A stretch of 64,000 nucleotides of DNA from Sphingomonas sp. Root720 (GCF_001428605.1 NZ_LMID01000001.1:813372-877371); one strand, 5' to 3'. Positions 45,587 to 55,042 are shown, numbered from the stretch's first letter. Program-made: numbers and translations. Notes: generated by a model from the letters alone, not told the origin.

Positions 45587-45711
45587 AAAGGGCGCAAAAG
45601 GGCTGTCAAAGCGGCCAGGGTCGGCACCGCGCGCTCGAAATCGGGATCGGGATCGTTCCCACGCATTCGAGGCGGGCCGCAATCGCATGAGCGCAAGCTT
45701 CGAGCAGCACC

Positions 45712-45804
45712 TGGCGGAGACGGAGGGATTCGAACCCTCGGTAGGAGTAATCCCCCTACGGCGGTTTAGCAAACCGCTGGTTTCAGCCACTCACCCACGT
45801 CTCC
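45712..45804 (-). tRNA. tRNA-Ser(GCU)
   Basis: Full cloverleaf read on the minus strand: acceptor GGAGACG/CGTCTCC (7 of 7 pairs), anticodon stem GCGGT/ACCGC with loop TTGCTAA giving anticodon GCU, long class II variable arm (CGTAGGGGGATTACTCCTACCG), T stem GAGGG/CCCTC with TTCGAAT. Discriminator G and an encoded CCA (45714-45712) follow. 93 bases. Marks the border between the catabolic region and conserved genes. Confidence 0.97.
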
Positions 45805-45959
45805 GGCGAGGCAGAGCCGCGCTATAGCGAGCAGGTGCGACCGGATCAACAACTTCGCTGCGCAAAAATCCGCCATCAATATTCAGGTCCGATTCATTGC
45901 GGCGTCGGGCAAAAGAGGCTTTATCAGGTCAGAGGCGAAGCGCTTTGCGGAGAGTAGCT

Positions 45960-46727
45960 ATGTTGAAGGGGATGGGGCTCGGCTTGGCGGGCGCGTTTGC
46001 GCTGGCGCTTTCGGGCGCGGCACAGGCGCAGATGCGGACCGTCGACCCCAATGCCGCGAGCGATCTCGCTCCGGTTCCGGCGAGCGAGGCGACGTACGGC
46101 ACGAAGGTCGCCCCGCCGCCATCGGCCGACGAAGGCGATGCGACCGCGATCAACCCGCAGCCGGGCGACGTCGCGGCCACCGAACCCGTGGCGGTGCAAG
46201 GCCCGATGCCCGTCCGCGCCCAGGCCGCCGACGCATCGGCCAACGCCACCTATGAGCAGGACGACGTGCTGGCCGCCGCCGAGGGCGTGTTCGGCAAGGG
46301 CGCCGAAGGCCTCGCCAAGCTGATCGAGAAGATCTTCGCCGAGCAGGGTAAGCCCAATGCCTATATCGCTGGACGCGAGGCCGGCGGCGCGATCGTCATC
46401 GGCGTGCGCTATGGATCGGGCACGCTGTTCCACAAGGTCGAGGGACAGATGCCGATCTACTGGACGGGCCCCTCGGTCGGCTTCGACCTCGGCGCCAACG
46501 GATCCAAGAGCTTCGTGCTGGTCTACAACCTGTTCGACAGCGCCGATGCCTTCCATCGCTTCCCGGGGGTCGAGGGAACGGCCTATATCGTCGGCGGCTT
46601 CACCGCGACCTATCTGCGCCGCGGCGACGTGGTGATGATCCCGATCCGGCTCGGCGTCGGTTGGCGGCTCGGCGTCAATGTCGGCTATATGAACTTCACC
46701 CGCAAATCGAAGATCGTTCCCTTCTGA
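45960..46727 (+). CDS. DUF1134 secreted protein
   Basis: 255 residues. Signal peptide to about residue 25 (GLAGAFALALSGAAQAQ), a low-complexity Ala/Pro-rich linker of about 80 residues, then the DUF1134 domain (EGVFGKGAEGLAKLIEKIF, GVRYGSGTLFHKVEG, PSVGFDLGANGSKSF). The domain resembles lipid-binding DUF-type periplasmic proteins; function unknown. ATG at 45960 with GGAGAG upstream. Convergent with pgeF. Confidence 0.88.
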   Translation: MLKGMGLGLAGAFALALSGAAQAQMRTVDPNAASDLAPVPASEATYGTKVAPPPSADEGDATAINPQPGDVAATEPVAVQGPMPVRAQAADASANATYEQDDVLAAAEGVFGKGAEGLAKLIEKIFAEQGKPNAYIAGREAGGAIVIGVRYGSGTLFHKVEGQMPIYWTGPSVGFDLGANGSKSFVLVYNLFDSADAFHRFPGVEGTAYIVGGFTATYLRRGDVVMIPIRLGVGWRLGVNVGYMNFTRKSKIVPF

Positions 46728-46735
46728 GGCGAAAG

Positions 46736-46762
46736 GGCGGCCCGGCTCAGCCCGTGGCCGCC
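46736..46762. terminator. Hairpin between convergent DUF1134 and pgeF genes
   Basis: GGCGGCC (46736-46742) and GGCCGCC (46756-46762), perfect 7-base arms with a 13-base loop, filling the gap between two convergent stops. No T-run, so termination may need Rho or be weak. Confidence 0.35.
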
Positions 46763-46763
46763 A

Positions 46764-47531
46764 TCAGGCCGGAAGGCCGATCAGCGAGATCTGCCGCCCA
46801 TAGCCGGGCTCGCCGCGATGCGTCGCGCGGCGGAAGCTGAAGAAGCGATCGGGCTGGGCATAGGTGTCCTCGCCCAGCGCGATCACCCGCCCCACCCCTG
46901 CGGTCGCCAGCCGGTGTGCGACATAGGCCTCGATATCGAACTGGGCATGGCCGGGACGGCGGCCGTCGGCGAAGAAGCGTTCATTGGCGGGATCGTCGGC
47001 CTCGAAGCGCCGGACGAAGCCCGCGTCGACCTCATAGCTCGCCCGCGCGATGCAGGGGCCGATCGCCGCCACGATCCGCGAACGATCGGCGCCCAGCTGC
47101 TCCATCGCGGCCAGCGCCGTATCGGTCACCCCCGTGATCGCGCCCTTCCAGCCGGCATGCGCCGCGCCCACCACGCCCGCCTGCGGATCGGCGAACAGCA
47201 CCGGCACGCAATCGGCGGTCAGGATGCCGAGCAACAGGCCCGGCCGGTCGGTCGCCAGCGCATCGGCATGCGGGCGCGCCTCGTCGGCGAAGGGCTCCGT
47301 CACCGCGACCGTGTCCGCCGAATGGACCTGGTGGAGCGTGACGAGCCGATGACCCGGTGCCACCGCTTCGACCGCCCGGCGGCGATTCTCATCGATCGCG
47401 GCGCGGTCGTCGTCCGAACCGAGGCCGACGTTCAGCCCGGCATGGATGCCTTCGGAGACGCCCCCTTCGCGGCCGAGGAAGCCGTGCGGCAGCGCCGCCA
47501 GCGCCTCGACCCGGATCGGCCGCACGCTCAT
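46764..47531 (-). CDS. pgeF: Purine nucleoside phosphorylase / laccase-domain protein (YfiH/PgeF family)
   Basis: 255 residues. Family metal/active-site motif LHQVHSADT, TADCVPVLFAD, GAAHAGWKGA and IGPCI. Members act on nucleosides or edit peptidoglycan precursors (L-Ser in place of L-Ala); older annotation is polyphenol oxidase. ATG overlaps the acylphosphatase stop as ATGA. Confidence 0.88.
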   Translation of the reverse strand: MSVRPIRVEALAALPHGFLGREGGVSEGIHAGLNVGLGSDDDRAAIDENRRRAVEAVAPGHRLVTLHQVHSADTVAVTEPFADEARPHADALATDRPGLLLGILTADCVPVLFADPQAGVVGAAHAGWKGAITGVTDTALAAMEQLGADRSRIVAAIGPCIARASYEVDAGFVRRFEADDPANERFFADGRRPGHAQFDIEAYVAHRLATAGVGRVIALGEDTYAQPDRFFSFRRATHRGEPGYGRQISLIGLPA

Positions 47532-47839
47532 AGCGTCGGCTTCTGGCTGAAGCCGGGGTCGACGATGCCCGGCATATCCTCGACGGTCACCGCCTCGACC
47601 GTCGACGCGGGCGAGCCGCGCCGGCAGCGCGCGATCAGTTCCTCGACCTTGTCGGCCGGGCCCACCGCGACCGCCTCGACCGATCCGTCGTGGCGGTTGC
47701 GCACCCAGCCGTCGAGGCCGAGGCCGGTCGCCTGCTCGACCGTCCAGGCGCGGAAGAAGACGCCTTGGACCTTGCCCTGCACATGGATGCGGCGGGCGAT
47801 CCGGTCCCGTCCGCCATCCTGGTCGGCGACGGCGCTCAT
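47528..47839 (-). CDS. Acylphosphatase
   Basis: 103 residues. Signature GKVQGVFFR with catalytic R30, and [13 protein letters not shown] with catalytic N48. Hydrolyses acyl phosphates. Has an about 12-residue N-terminal extension over the usual 90. ATG overlaps the aroC stop by 4 bases, and the stop overlaps pgeF. Confidence 0.9.
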   Translation of the reverse strand: MSAVADQDGGRDRIARRIHVQGKVQGVFFRAWTVEQATGLGLDGWVRNRHDGSVEAVAVGPADKVEELIARCRRGSPASTVEAVTVEDMPGIVDPGFSQKPTL

Positions 47840-48906
47840 CCGACCTGCGCCCGGTGGAGCAGCTTCTGGTCGGCCAGCACCAGCGCGACCATCGCCTCCA
47901 GCACCGGCGCGGCGCGGATGCCGACGCACGGGTCGTGGCGGCCCTTGGTGCGGATGTCGGCGGCCTGTCCGTCGCGGCCGATCGTCTCGACCGGGGTCAG
48001 GATCGACGAGGTCGGCTTGAGCGCGATTCGCACCACCACCGGCTGCCCCGTCGCGATCCCGCCCGCGATCCCGCCGGCATGGTTGGCGAGGAAGACCGGC
48101 TTGCCGTCGTTGCCGGGGCGCATCGGATCGGCATTGGTCTCGCCGGTCAGCCGCGCCGCCGCGAAGCCGTCGCCGATCTCGACGCCCTTGACCGCGTTGA
48201 TCGACATGCAGGCGGCCGCCAGTTCGCTGTCGAGCTTGGCGTAGAGCGGGGCGCCCCAGCCGGCGGGCACGCCTTCGGCCACGCATTCGACGACCGCGCC
48301 GACCGAGGAGCCCGCCTTGCGCGCGTCGTCGACGATCGCCTCCCAGCGGACGGCCGCCGCGCGATCCGGGCAGAAGAAGGGGTTTTCGTCGATCGCGCCG
48401 TCGTCGAACGCCACCGGGTCGATCCGGTCGCCGCCGAGTTCGACGAGATAGGCCCGGATCCGGACGTCGGGTATCACCAGCCGCGCGACGGCGCCGGCGG
48501 CGACCCGCGACGCCGTCTCGCGCGCCGAGGACCGGCCGCCGCCGCGATGGTCGCGGAAACCATATTTGGCGTCATAGGCATAGTCGGCATGGCCGGGCCG
48601 ATAGGCGAGTGCGACCTCCGAATAATCCTTCGAGCGCTGGTCGACATTCTCGATCATCAGGCTGATCGGCGTGCCCGTGGTCCGGCCCTCGAACACGCCC
48701 GACAGGATGCGGACCCGGTCGGGCTCCTGCCGCTGGGTCGTGAAGCGCGAGGTCCCTGGCCGCCGCTTGTCGAGCCAGGGCTGGATGTCGGCCTCGCCCA
48801 GCGCCAGCCCCGGCGGGCAACCATCGACCACCGCGCCGATGGCGGGCCCATGGCTCTCCCCCCAGGTGGAGAAACGGAAGACGCGGCCAAAGCTGTTGAA
48901 GCTCAC
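47836..48906 (-). CDS. aroC: Chorismate synthase
   Basis: 356 residues, normal length. Signatures [51 protein letters not shown] and [15 protein letters not shown]. Converts EPSP to chorismate with reduced FMN. Start is GTG at 48906; the right arm of a 9-base-arm hairpin (48911-48931) provides its ribosome site (GGGGGAA), and a DUF559 remnant ends as GTGA on the start codon. First of three coupled genes aroC-acylphosphatase-pgeF. Confidence 0.95.
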   Translation of the reverse strand: MSFNSFGRVFRFSTWGESHGPAIGAVVDGCPPGLALGEADIQPWLDKRRPGTSRFTTQRQEPDRVRILSGVFEGRTTGTPISLMIENVDQRSKDYSEVALAYRPGHADYAYDAKYGFRDHRGGGRSSARETASRVAAGAVARLVIPDVRIRAYLVELGGDRIDPVAFDDGAIDENPFFCPDRAAAVRWEAIVDDARKAGSSVGAVVECVAEGVPAGWGAPLYAKLDSELAAACMSINAVKGVEIGDGFAAARLTGETNADPMRPGNDGKPVFLANHAGGIAGGIATGQPVVVRIALKPTSSILTPVETIGRDGQAADIRTKGRHDPCVGIRAAPVLEAMVALVLADQKLLHRAQVG

Positions 48907-49067
48907 TTCCCCCTCTCCCCGAGGGAGAGGGAAAGCGGGGGCCCTTCGGTCAACGCACGCCTGATCACAGTCACTACCCCGTCCAGATTCGTCAGCCCGT
49001 CATTGTTCCAGAAGCGGGGGACGCGAAACCCATCTTTTGCCAAGCGGCAGTGCAAGGCCCTGTCCAT
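48903..49067 (-). pseudogene. C-terminal remnant of a DUF559 (Vsr-like endonuclease fold) gene
   Basis: From Met 49067 the frame reads MDRALHCRLAKDGFRVPRFW, then [20 protein letters not shown], the well known tail of DUF559 proteins (RVxRFWNNxVxxNLxGV). The N-terminal half with the nuclease core is missing; FabI ends only 45 bases upstream. The tail runs into the GAGAGGG hairpin and stops on the aroC start. Confidence 0.7.
48911..48931. repeat. GC-rich hairpin (CCCTCTCCC/GGGAGAGGG) over the aroC ribosome site
   Basis: Perfect 9-base arms with a 3-base loop. This CCCTCTCC-type hairpin is a common dispersed intergenic element in sphingomonads and relatives, often at the end of DUF559 genes. 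Here one arm lies next to the aroC GTG and could mask its ribosome site. Confidence 0.6.
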
Positions 49068-49111
49068 TCCTACCCGGAGAGAAGCACCCGTCCCTCCCTG
49101 TCCCGGGTTGC

Positions 49112-49915
49112 TTAGGCCAACGCGATATCCGGGGCGTCCTCGGCCTTCATGCCGATGACGTTGTAGCCGGCGTCGACATGATGGATCTCGCCGGTCACGC
49201 CGCTCGCCAGGTCGGACAGCATGTAGAGGCCCGCGCCGCCGACATCCTCGATCGTCACGTTGCGGCGGAGCGGCGAGTTGAGCTCGTTCCACTTCAGGAT
49301 GTAGCGGAAGTCGCCGATGCCGCTGGCCGCAAGCGTCTTGATCGGGCCCGCCGAGATCGCGTTGACGCGGATATTCTCGGGGCCGAGATCCATCGCCAGA
49401 TATTTGACGCTGGTCTCCAGCGCGGCCTTGGCGACGCCCATGACGTTATAGTGCGGCACGACCTTCTCGGCGCCGTAATAGCTGAGCGTCAGGACCGATC
49501 CGCCATTGGGCATCAGCGGGCGGGCACGCTTGGTCACCGCGACCAGGCTGTAGGCCGAGATATTCATCGTCAGCAGGAAATTCTCGAGGCTGGTGTCGAC
49601 GTAGAGGCCGCGCAGCTCGTTCTTGTCCGAGAAGCCGATGGCATGGACGAGGAAGTCGATCGTCGGCCAGCGCTCGGCCAGCGTGCCGAAGGCGACATCC
49701 ATCGCCGCGTCGTCGGACACGTCGCACTCGATCAGGAAATCGGACCCGACCTGCTCGGCCAGCGGCCTGACGCGCCGTTCCAGCGCCTCGCCCTGATAGC
49801 TGAAGGCCATTTCCGCGCCATGTTCGTGGAGCGCCTTGGCAATCCCCCACGCCAGCGAGCGATCATTGGCGAGCCCCATGATCAGCCCGCGCTTCCCCTG
49901 CATCAACCCGGCCAC
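49112..49915 (-). CDS. fabI: Enoyl-[acyl-carrier-protein] reductase (NADH)
   Basis: 267 residues. FabI pattern: GLMQGKRGLIMGLANDRSLA, MAFSYQGEALERRVRPLAEQ, HAIGFSDKNELRG, NISAYSLVAVTKRARPLM, LSYYGAEKVVPHYNVMGVAK with active-site Tyr pair and Lys. Last step of fatty acid elongation and the triclosan target. The YihY gene stop is 10 bases upstream. Core gene. Confidence 0.95.
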   Translation of the reverse strand: MAGLMQGKRGLIMGLANDRSLAWGIAKALHEHGAEMAFSYQGEALERRVRPLAEQVGSDFLIECDVSDDAAMDVAFGTLAERWPTIDFLVHAIGFSDKNELRGLYVDTSLENFLLTMNISAYSLVAVTKRARPLMPNGGSVLTLSYYGAEKVVPHYNVMGVAKAALETSVKYLAMDLGPENIRVNAISAGPIKTLAASGIGDFRYILKWNELNSPLRRNVTIEDVGGAGLYMLSDLASGVTGEIHHVDAGYNVIGMKAEDAPDIALA

Positions 49916-49925
49916 GATATCTCCC

Positions 49926-50855
49926 TTACTCCTTGGGCGGCGAGGGTTCCTTTACAGACGTTTCCGGGGTTTCGGCTAGAGCCGCATTGAGATGTGCCCC
50001 GAAAACTAGCCCGAGGCCGACCAGCCAGAAGAACAATAGGGTCACGATCACCCCTGCAAGGCCGCCATAGGTGCGGCCATAACCGCCAAAGGCCCCGACC
50101 ACGACCGGCAACAGCATCGTCACCGCCATCCACCAGACCGCCGTGAAAAGCGCCCCCGGCCATTTCGGGCAGGCCGCCACGCGGTATTTGAGCGGAGTCA
50201 AGGTGACGAACATCGCATAGAGCGCCCCCGCCAGCATCAGCAGCGGTGCCAGCCGCGACAGGTTGAACAGCGGCTGCAGGTCGCTCGCGAAGGGCAGCAG
50301 CCGCCAGACCAGCTGCTCGACGCCGGTGAGCACCACCTGCGCGCTGAACGCCGACATCGCCAGGATCACCGACGCGACGATGAGCAGCATCGATCCGGCG
50401 CGATAATGCCAGAAGCTCCTGCTCGGCTTGGTGCCGTAGGCGCGGTACAGAATGTCGCGGATCGTCTCGATGAAGCTGCCGACCGTCCACAGCCCGACCA
50501 GCGCGCCGAGCCACAGCAGCGCGCCCTTGTTGTTCGCCGCCAGCACGTCGTTGATCGGCTGGGCGACGAGCTGGCGGACCGAGGGCGGCACCGTGGCGAG
50601 GAAGCCGTACACCGCATGCTGGACGTCCGGGGTACGCCCGAACAGCTGCGCCAGCGCCGCCATGACGATGAAGAAGGGAAACATCGTCAGCAGCGCCAGA
50701 TAGGCGATATTGCCGGCATGGATGAAGCCGTCGGTGTAGACGCCGATCGCGGCCCGGCGGACCACCGTGTAGATCCGCCCGCCGGGGCGCATCTCGTTCA
50801 GATGCTTTTCGAAGGGTCGCCGGCGGCGCGCTTCGGGGGATTCATCCGTCACCAA
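49926..50855 (-). CDS. YihY/virulence factor BrkB family membrane protein
   Basis: 309 residues, six membrane helices. Family pattern GFIHAGNIAYLALLTMFPFF, GLWTVGSFIETIRDILYRAY with FWHYRAG, and a terminal LLFFWLVGLGLVFGAHLNAAL. Formerly labelled RNase BN; now regarded as inner-membrane proteins of unknown transport role. The hydrophilic first 30 residues are charged. Likely one transcript with fabI. Confidence 0.9.
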   Translation of the reverse strand: MVTDESPEARRRRPFEKHLNEMRPGGRIYTVVRRAAIGVYTDGFIHAGNIAYLALLTMFPFFIVMAALAQLFGRTPDVQHAVYGFLATVPPSVRQLVAQPINDVLAANNKGALLWLGALVGLWTVGSFIETIRDILYRAYGTKPSRSFWHYRAGSMLLIVASVILAMSAFSAQVVLTGVEQLVWRLLPFASDLQPLFNLSRLAPLLMLAGALYAMFVTLTPLKYRVAACPKWPGALFTAVWWMAVTMLLPVVVGAFGGYGRTYGGLAGVIVTLLFFWLVGLGLVFGAHLNAALAETPETSVKEPSPPKE

Positions 50856-50895
50856 AGCGCATCGCTCCTATCCCTTTGTGATGACTATCTCTTTC

Positions 50896-51882
50896 CTAAA
50901 CGCCCAGATTGGCCCGCGGGTTGCGCTGGCCCTTCCCGGACCATTTTTCGATGAAGGCCTCGAGTTCGGCATCGTCCGCCGGAATGTCGATCATCACCGT
51001 GACGAGCTGGTCGCCGCGGCTGCCGTCCTTGCGGTGGAAGCCCCGTCCCTTGAGCCGCAGCGTCTTGCCCGAGCTGGTGCCCTTGGGGATCGCCAGCATC
51101 ACCGCGCCGTCGACCGTCGGCACCTTCACCTTGGCGCCGGCCACCGCCTCGTCGATCGCGACGGGCAGGTCGAGCCGGACATCGTCCTCGTCGCGGCGGA
51201 AGAAGCGGTGCGGCCGCACGTCGACGGTGACGATCGCGTCGCCCTTGCCGCCCGGGCCGTCCTCGCCCTGCCCGGCCAGGCGCATCTGCGTGCCCGATTC
51301 GACCCCGTTGGGAAGCTTGACGTCGATCGTCTTGCCATTGGCCAGGGTTATGCGCTGCGGCGTGAGCGCCGCCGCGTCCTCGAACGGGACGGCGAGGCGA
51401 TAGGAAATGTCGGCACCCTTTGCCGGCCGGGTGCCGCCCTGGGTTCCGAAGCCGCCGAAGCCGCCGCGCCGGCCGGCGCCAGCGCCGGCGCCCGGCCCGC
51501 CGCCACCGCGCGAGCGCCCGAAAATGCCCTCGAAGATATCGCCGAAGTCGGCGCCCTCGCCGAATTCGAAGCTCGCGCCGCCGGGCCCCGCGCCGGGATT
51601 GAAGCCGCCGCCGCCACGGCCGCCGAAGCCGAACGGCCCTTTCGGATTGCCCTGCTCGTCGATCTCGCCGCGATCATATTGGGCGCGCTTGTCGCGATCG
51701 GACAGCAGGTCGTAGGCCGAGGTCAGCTCCGCGAAGCGCTCCGCCGCATTGGGCTTGTCCTGGTTGCGGTCGGGGTGCAGCTCCTTGGCGAGCTTGCGAT
51801 AGGCCTTCTTGATCTCGGCCTCGTCCGCCCCCCGCTTCACGCCCAGCTTCGAATAGAGGTCCGCCATCGTTGTCGTCGTCAT
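50896..51882 (-). CDS. DnaJ-like co-chaperone without zinc finger (CbpA type)
   Basis: 328 residues from ATG 51882 (or 323 from ATG 51867, MADLYSKLG). J domain with HPD in KELHPDRNQ, a Gly/Phe-rich linker (about 75-150) and two C-terminal substrate domains ending ADDAELEAFIEKWSGK. No CxxCxGxG repeats, so class B. Stimulates DnaK. Its divergent promoter region has a 7-base-arm palindrome. Confidence 0.9.
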   Translation of the reverse strand: MTTTTMADLYSKLGVKRGADEAEIKKAYRKLAKELHPDRNQDKPNAAERFAELTSAYDLLSDRDKRAQYDRGEIDEQGNPKGPFGFGGRGGGGFNPGAGPGGASFEFGEGADFGDIFEGIFGRSRGGGGPGAGAGAGRRGGFGGFGTQGGTRPAKGADISYRLAVPFEDAAALTPQRITLANGKTIDVKLPNGVESGTQMRLAGQGEDGPGGKGDAIVTVDVRPHRFFRRDEDDVRLDLPVAIDEAVAGAKVKVPTVDGAVMLAIPKGTSSGKTLRLKGRGFHRKDGSRGDQLVTVMIDIPADDAELEAFIEKWSGKGQRNPRANLGV

Positions 51883-51896
51883 CCTGCCGTCGCACC

Positions 51897-51914
51897 TGTT
51901 GCAAATATGCAACA
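51897..51914. promoter_or_regulatory. Palindrome upstream of the dnaJ-like gene
   Basis: TGTTGCA-AATA-TGCAACA, perfect 7-base arms, 15 bases before the ATG. A second inverted repeat CTTGC-CATTCC-GCAAG is at 51932-51947. May be operators or mRNA hairpins controlling the chaperone; not the CIRCE element. Confidence 0.4.
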
Positions 51915-52037
51915 TGCGAGATGTGTACCGGCTTGCCATTCCGCAAGTGAAAATTTGGTGTCTTCGGCGGGCAACCCGCCGGAGGCGCCCCGCGTTCTGA
52001 TACCTAAATCAACGAACTACAAGCGAGTTGGCCATCC

Positions 52038-53186
52038 ATGGCACCTTATCCCTGCCCCAATTGCGCGCGCCTGTTGCATTTCGAGGCGCGCGTCTGCCCC
52101 GCCTGCGCCTTCACGCTGGGCTATGACCCCGCCTCGGACGGGTTCCTGTTCCTCGGCGACGGCGCCACCACCTGGCGCGACGGCGACGGCCAGCCCCACG
52201 ACGTGGCGGTCTGCGCGAACAACGACCATCACGGCGTCTGCAACTGGCTGGTCGCGACCGACGACAGCACGCCCTATTGCCGCGCCTGCCGGCACAACCG
52301 GACGATTCCCGACCTGTCGGTTCCGTCGGTGCCGCCGCGCTGGGCCAGGATCGAGGAGGCCAAGCGGCGCATGTTCCACACGCTGATCAAGCTCGGCCTG
52401 CCGCTGGAGACGAAGGCCGAGGAAGCCGACAACATCCAGGGACTCGCCTTCGATTTTCTCTACGACCCCTCGGCCGAGCAACAGGGCACCGCACAGATCA
52501 CCACCGGCCACGACGGCGGGGTGGTGACGCTCAACCTGATCGAGGCGGACGATGTCGAGCGCGAAAAGGCGCGGCGCGCGATGGGCGAACCCTATCGCAC
52601 CCTGCTCGGCCATTTCCGGCATGAGGTCGGTCATCACTACTGGGCGCGCCTCGTCGAGACGGACCCTGCCGAGCTGGCTGCGTTCCGCGAGGTCTTCGGC
52701 GACGAGACGATCGACTATGCCCAGGCGCTGGCCGATCATTACGGCCCGAACAGCGACAAGGTGTGGACCGATGATTATGTGAGCTTCTACGCGACCGCCC
52801 ACCCCTGGGAGGACTTTGCAGAGACCTTCGCCCATTATCTCCACATGGTCGACACGCTGGCGACGCTCGCCGGCTTCGACATGCGGATGGCGCCCTTTCC
52901 GGGCCCGGAAGGCGAGGCCGGCCCGGCCGTGGACTTCGATCCCTACCGGGCGCCCACAGACCTGTTGGCCGCGCAGATGGTGCCGTGGAGCTTCGCGCTC
53001 AACACGGTCAACCGCAGCATGGGCCAGCCCGATCTCTATCCCTTCCGGCTGTCGCCGGCGATCACCGCCAAGATCGACTATGTGAACCGGCTCGCGGCCA
53101 GGGCCAGGGACGGCGGGGCAGCACGCCCCGCCGCCGCATCGGCCCGCCCGACGCCCGAGCCTCAGCCCGAGAACGCGGTACGGTAA
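52038..53186 (+). CDS. Putative zinc-binding metallopeptidase with N-terminal zinc ribbons
   Basis: 382 residues. Two Cys pairs at the start (CPNCARLLHFEARVCPAC) and a further CANNDHHGVCNW / YCRACR set form rubredoxin-like ribbons. Zincin motif HEVGHHY near residue 196, in the LLGHFRHEVGHHYW context of the DUF2248 family, with a downstream EDFAETFAHYLH as third-ligand helix. Cytosolic; substrate unknown. ATG at 52038. Confidence 0.88.
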   Translation: MAPYPCPNCARLLHFEARVCPACAFTLGYDPASDGFLFLGDGATTWRDGDGQPHDVAVCANNDHHGVCNWLVATDDSTPYCRACRHNRTIPDLSVPSVPPRWARIEEAKRRMFHTLIKLGLPLETKAEEADNIQGLAFDFLYDPSAEQQGTAQITTGHDGGVVTLNLIEADDVEREKARRAMGEPYRTLLGHFRHEVGHHYWARLVETDPAELAAFREVFGDETIDYAQALADHYGPNSDKVWTDDYVSFYATAHPWEDFAETFAHYLHMVDTLATLAGFDMRMAPFPGPEGEAGPAVDFDPYRAPTDLLAAQMVPWSFALNTVNRSMGQPDLYPFRLSPAITAKIDYVNRLAARARDGGAARPAAASARPTPEPQPENAVR

Positions 53187-53335
53187 TTGCCGGCGAGGCG
53201 ATCCTTCACCATCAGCCGCAGCTTCTTGAGCCGCAGCAGGCGGATGCTGTCCGGGATCCGGCGCTTGAGCTCGCGGCGGATCTCGGTGTCCAACCGGTGG
53301 TGGATCACGGAGAGGCGGTACGTCATGGCAGTCAT
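53162..53335 (-). CDS. YdcH-family (DUF465) small protein
   Basis: 57 residues, ATG at 53335 with AAGGGA 7 bases upstream (or ATG 53326). Sequence MTYRLSVIHHRLDTEIRREL and RIPDSIRLLRLKKLRLMVKD is typical DUF465, a short coiled-coil hairpin rich in Arg/Leu. Its end overlaps the metallopeptidase 3' end on the other strand by 25 bases. Function unknown; widely conserved in proteobacteria. Confidence 0.85.
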   Translation of the reverse strand: MTAMTYRLSVIHHRLDTEIRRELKRRIPDSIRLLRLKKLRLMVKDRLAGNYRTAFSG

Positions 53336-53519
53336 GGCTCATTCCCTTCGATGGTTGCATCGATCGGGTGTGCCGGCGGCGAGGTAGGAAAGACGAACCT
53401 GCACCGGTCTACCCGATGCGGTCCGACATCACGTTCCCGAAGGAACGCCAGAGGGGCCCGGCCCGCACCTTCGAGATAGGGCGGTCCGGCGCCGGAACAA
53501 GCCCGGAAACAAAAAGAAA

Positions 53520-54863
53520 TCAGAAGCTGGCGGTCAGGTTGAACGAGCCGTAGCGCGTCCAGCGTTTCCGCGTGGCGTTGGGGGCCTCCCGCAGGAAGCG
53601 GCCCTTGGCGAGCAGCACAGCGTCGACCTCCAGCCGCAGCCGCTCCGGCACCAGCGTATAGCGCAGCCGCCCCTCGACCTGATGGCCGGCGAAGTCCCCC
53701 GACCGGCCGGCCGGATCGCGGACCCCCGTCGTGGAAAAGGCGTCCTGGTCGGCCGCCAGCCACATCGGCCGATAGACCACGAACCCGTCGAGCCGGCGGC
53801 TGGGCGCGGCTTCGAGGCGGATGCCCGGCGTCACGATATTGGCGCGGCCGATCGCGGCGTAGATGCCCGAGGGCGCCAGATCGGCGCGGCGCATGCCGAA
53901 CAGGGTATCGAACCGGCCATAGCGCCCCCCGGCCCGGTCGCCGCTCGCCCGGTCGAACTCGATCGCCAGGCGTGGTTTCCAGGCGGTGCGGAAGCTGTAG
54001 CCGATATCGGCGTGGACGAAGCTCGCCCGCACCGCCTGCCGGCCGGCATCGGCGGCGAGCGACCGGCTGATCGATCCGCGCTGGCCGAGCAGTTCGACCT
54101 CATAGTCGACGCGCCCCGGCGCCGGCTCGGCGATGAGCCGCCCGCCGAAGCTGTCGAGCGACCGGTCCCGCGTCGCCAGCCGCGGCGAATCGCGCTCGCC
54201 GAAATGGTAGAAGCTGATTTCCAGCATCGCCCGGCCGATCATGGCGTCGCGACTGATCAGTCCGCCCCACAGCACCGCGTCGAAACTCTCGCGGTCGATC
54301 TTCGGCCGGTTGTCGCGCAGGTCCGCGGGATCGTCGGGACGGCGCATCTGCGGCAGCGTGTAGATGAAGCTCGCCCTGATGCCCTTCGGCGCGGTCAGGT
54401 CCGCCCGCATCCCGGTATAGCCGCTGGTGGTGTTGCGATAATCGTCGGCGGCGACGATCCGGCGCGAGCCGAGGTTGAGCATCATGCGTCCGGCCGTCAG
54501 CGACAGGCGCGTCCCCTCGCCCCAGGGCTCGTCGATGTCCCCGGCGATATAGGCCTGGACCAGCTCGAACGTATTGACCTCGCTGGTCGACAGCGGCGTG
54601 CCCGGATCGGCGCCATAGGCGCGGCTGTCGAACATCTCGGCGCCGAAGCGCACCGCGCCCGCGTCATAGTCGGCGCGCAGCCTGGTCCGCAGGCTGAGCA
54701 GCGTGTCCCGGCTGTCGAAGCCCGCGCGCGCCTGCCCGTCGATCGCCTCGGCGCGCAGCCGCATCTCGCCGACGAGGCTCAGCCGCCCGTCGTCGGCCAG
54801 CGCCGGCGAGGCGGCCGCCAGCGCAAGGCAGGACAGGGAATGGGCGATCCGGCGCGGCATCAT
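53520..54863 (-). CDS. Alginate-export-like outer-membrane porin
   Basis: 447 residues. Signal peptide ending ALAD near residue 24, then an all-beta protein with short repeating strands, GRMMLNLGSRRIVAADDYRN and a C-terminal YGSFNLTASF ending in Phe, as for the AlgE-type barrel family. Probably an 18-strand porin for an anionic or nonpolar substrate. No exopolysaccharide genes adjoin it. Start ATG 54863 or 54860. Confidence 0.8.
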   Translation of the reverse strand: MMPRRIAHSLSCLALAAASPALADDGRLSLVGEMRLRAEAIDGQARAGFDSRDTLLSLRTRLRADYDAGAVRFGAEMFDSRAYGADPGTPLSTSEVNTFELVQAYIAGDIDEPWGEGTRLSLTAGRMMLNLGSRRIVAADDYRNTTSGYTGMRADLTAPKGIRASFIYTLPQMRRPDDPADLRDNRPKIDRESFDAVLWGGLISRDAMIGRAMLEISFYHFGERDSPRLATRDRSLDSFGGRLIAEPAPGRVDYEVELLGQRGSISRSLAADAGRQAVRASFVHADIGYSFRTAWKPRLAIEFDRASGDRAGGRYGRFDTLFGMRRADLAPSGIYAAIGRANIVTPGIRLEAAPSRRLDGFVVYRPMWLAADQDAFSTTGVRDPAGRSGDFAGHQVEGRLRYTLVPERLRLEVDAVLLAKGRFLREAPNATRKRWTRYGSFNLTASF

Positions 54864-55042
54864 CGTGGAGCGCGCAGCTAGATAAAAGTCGGGCGGTTGG
54901 CCAGCGCCGATCGGCGCATCCCGCTCCGTCGCGGGCGATCGCGAGACCCTGGCGCCGTGCGGGCCCGCGCGCGTTGCACTTGTTAACGCCGGCTCAACCC
55001 GGAAACTGGTAAAGCATGATCCGGTACCGGAAGGAGAAGCCC

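Noticed and set aside
49926-50855. RNase BN
   Set aside because: The family was renamed; this is a six-helix membrane protein without a nuclease motif.
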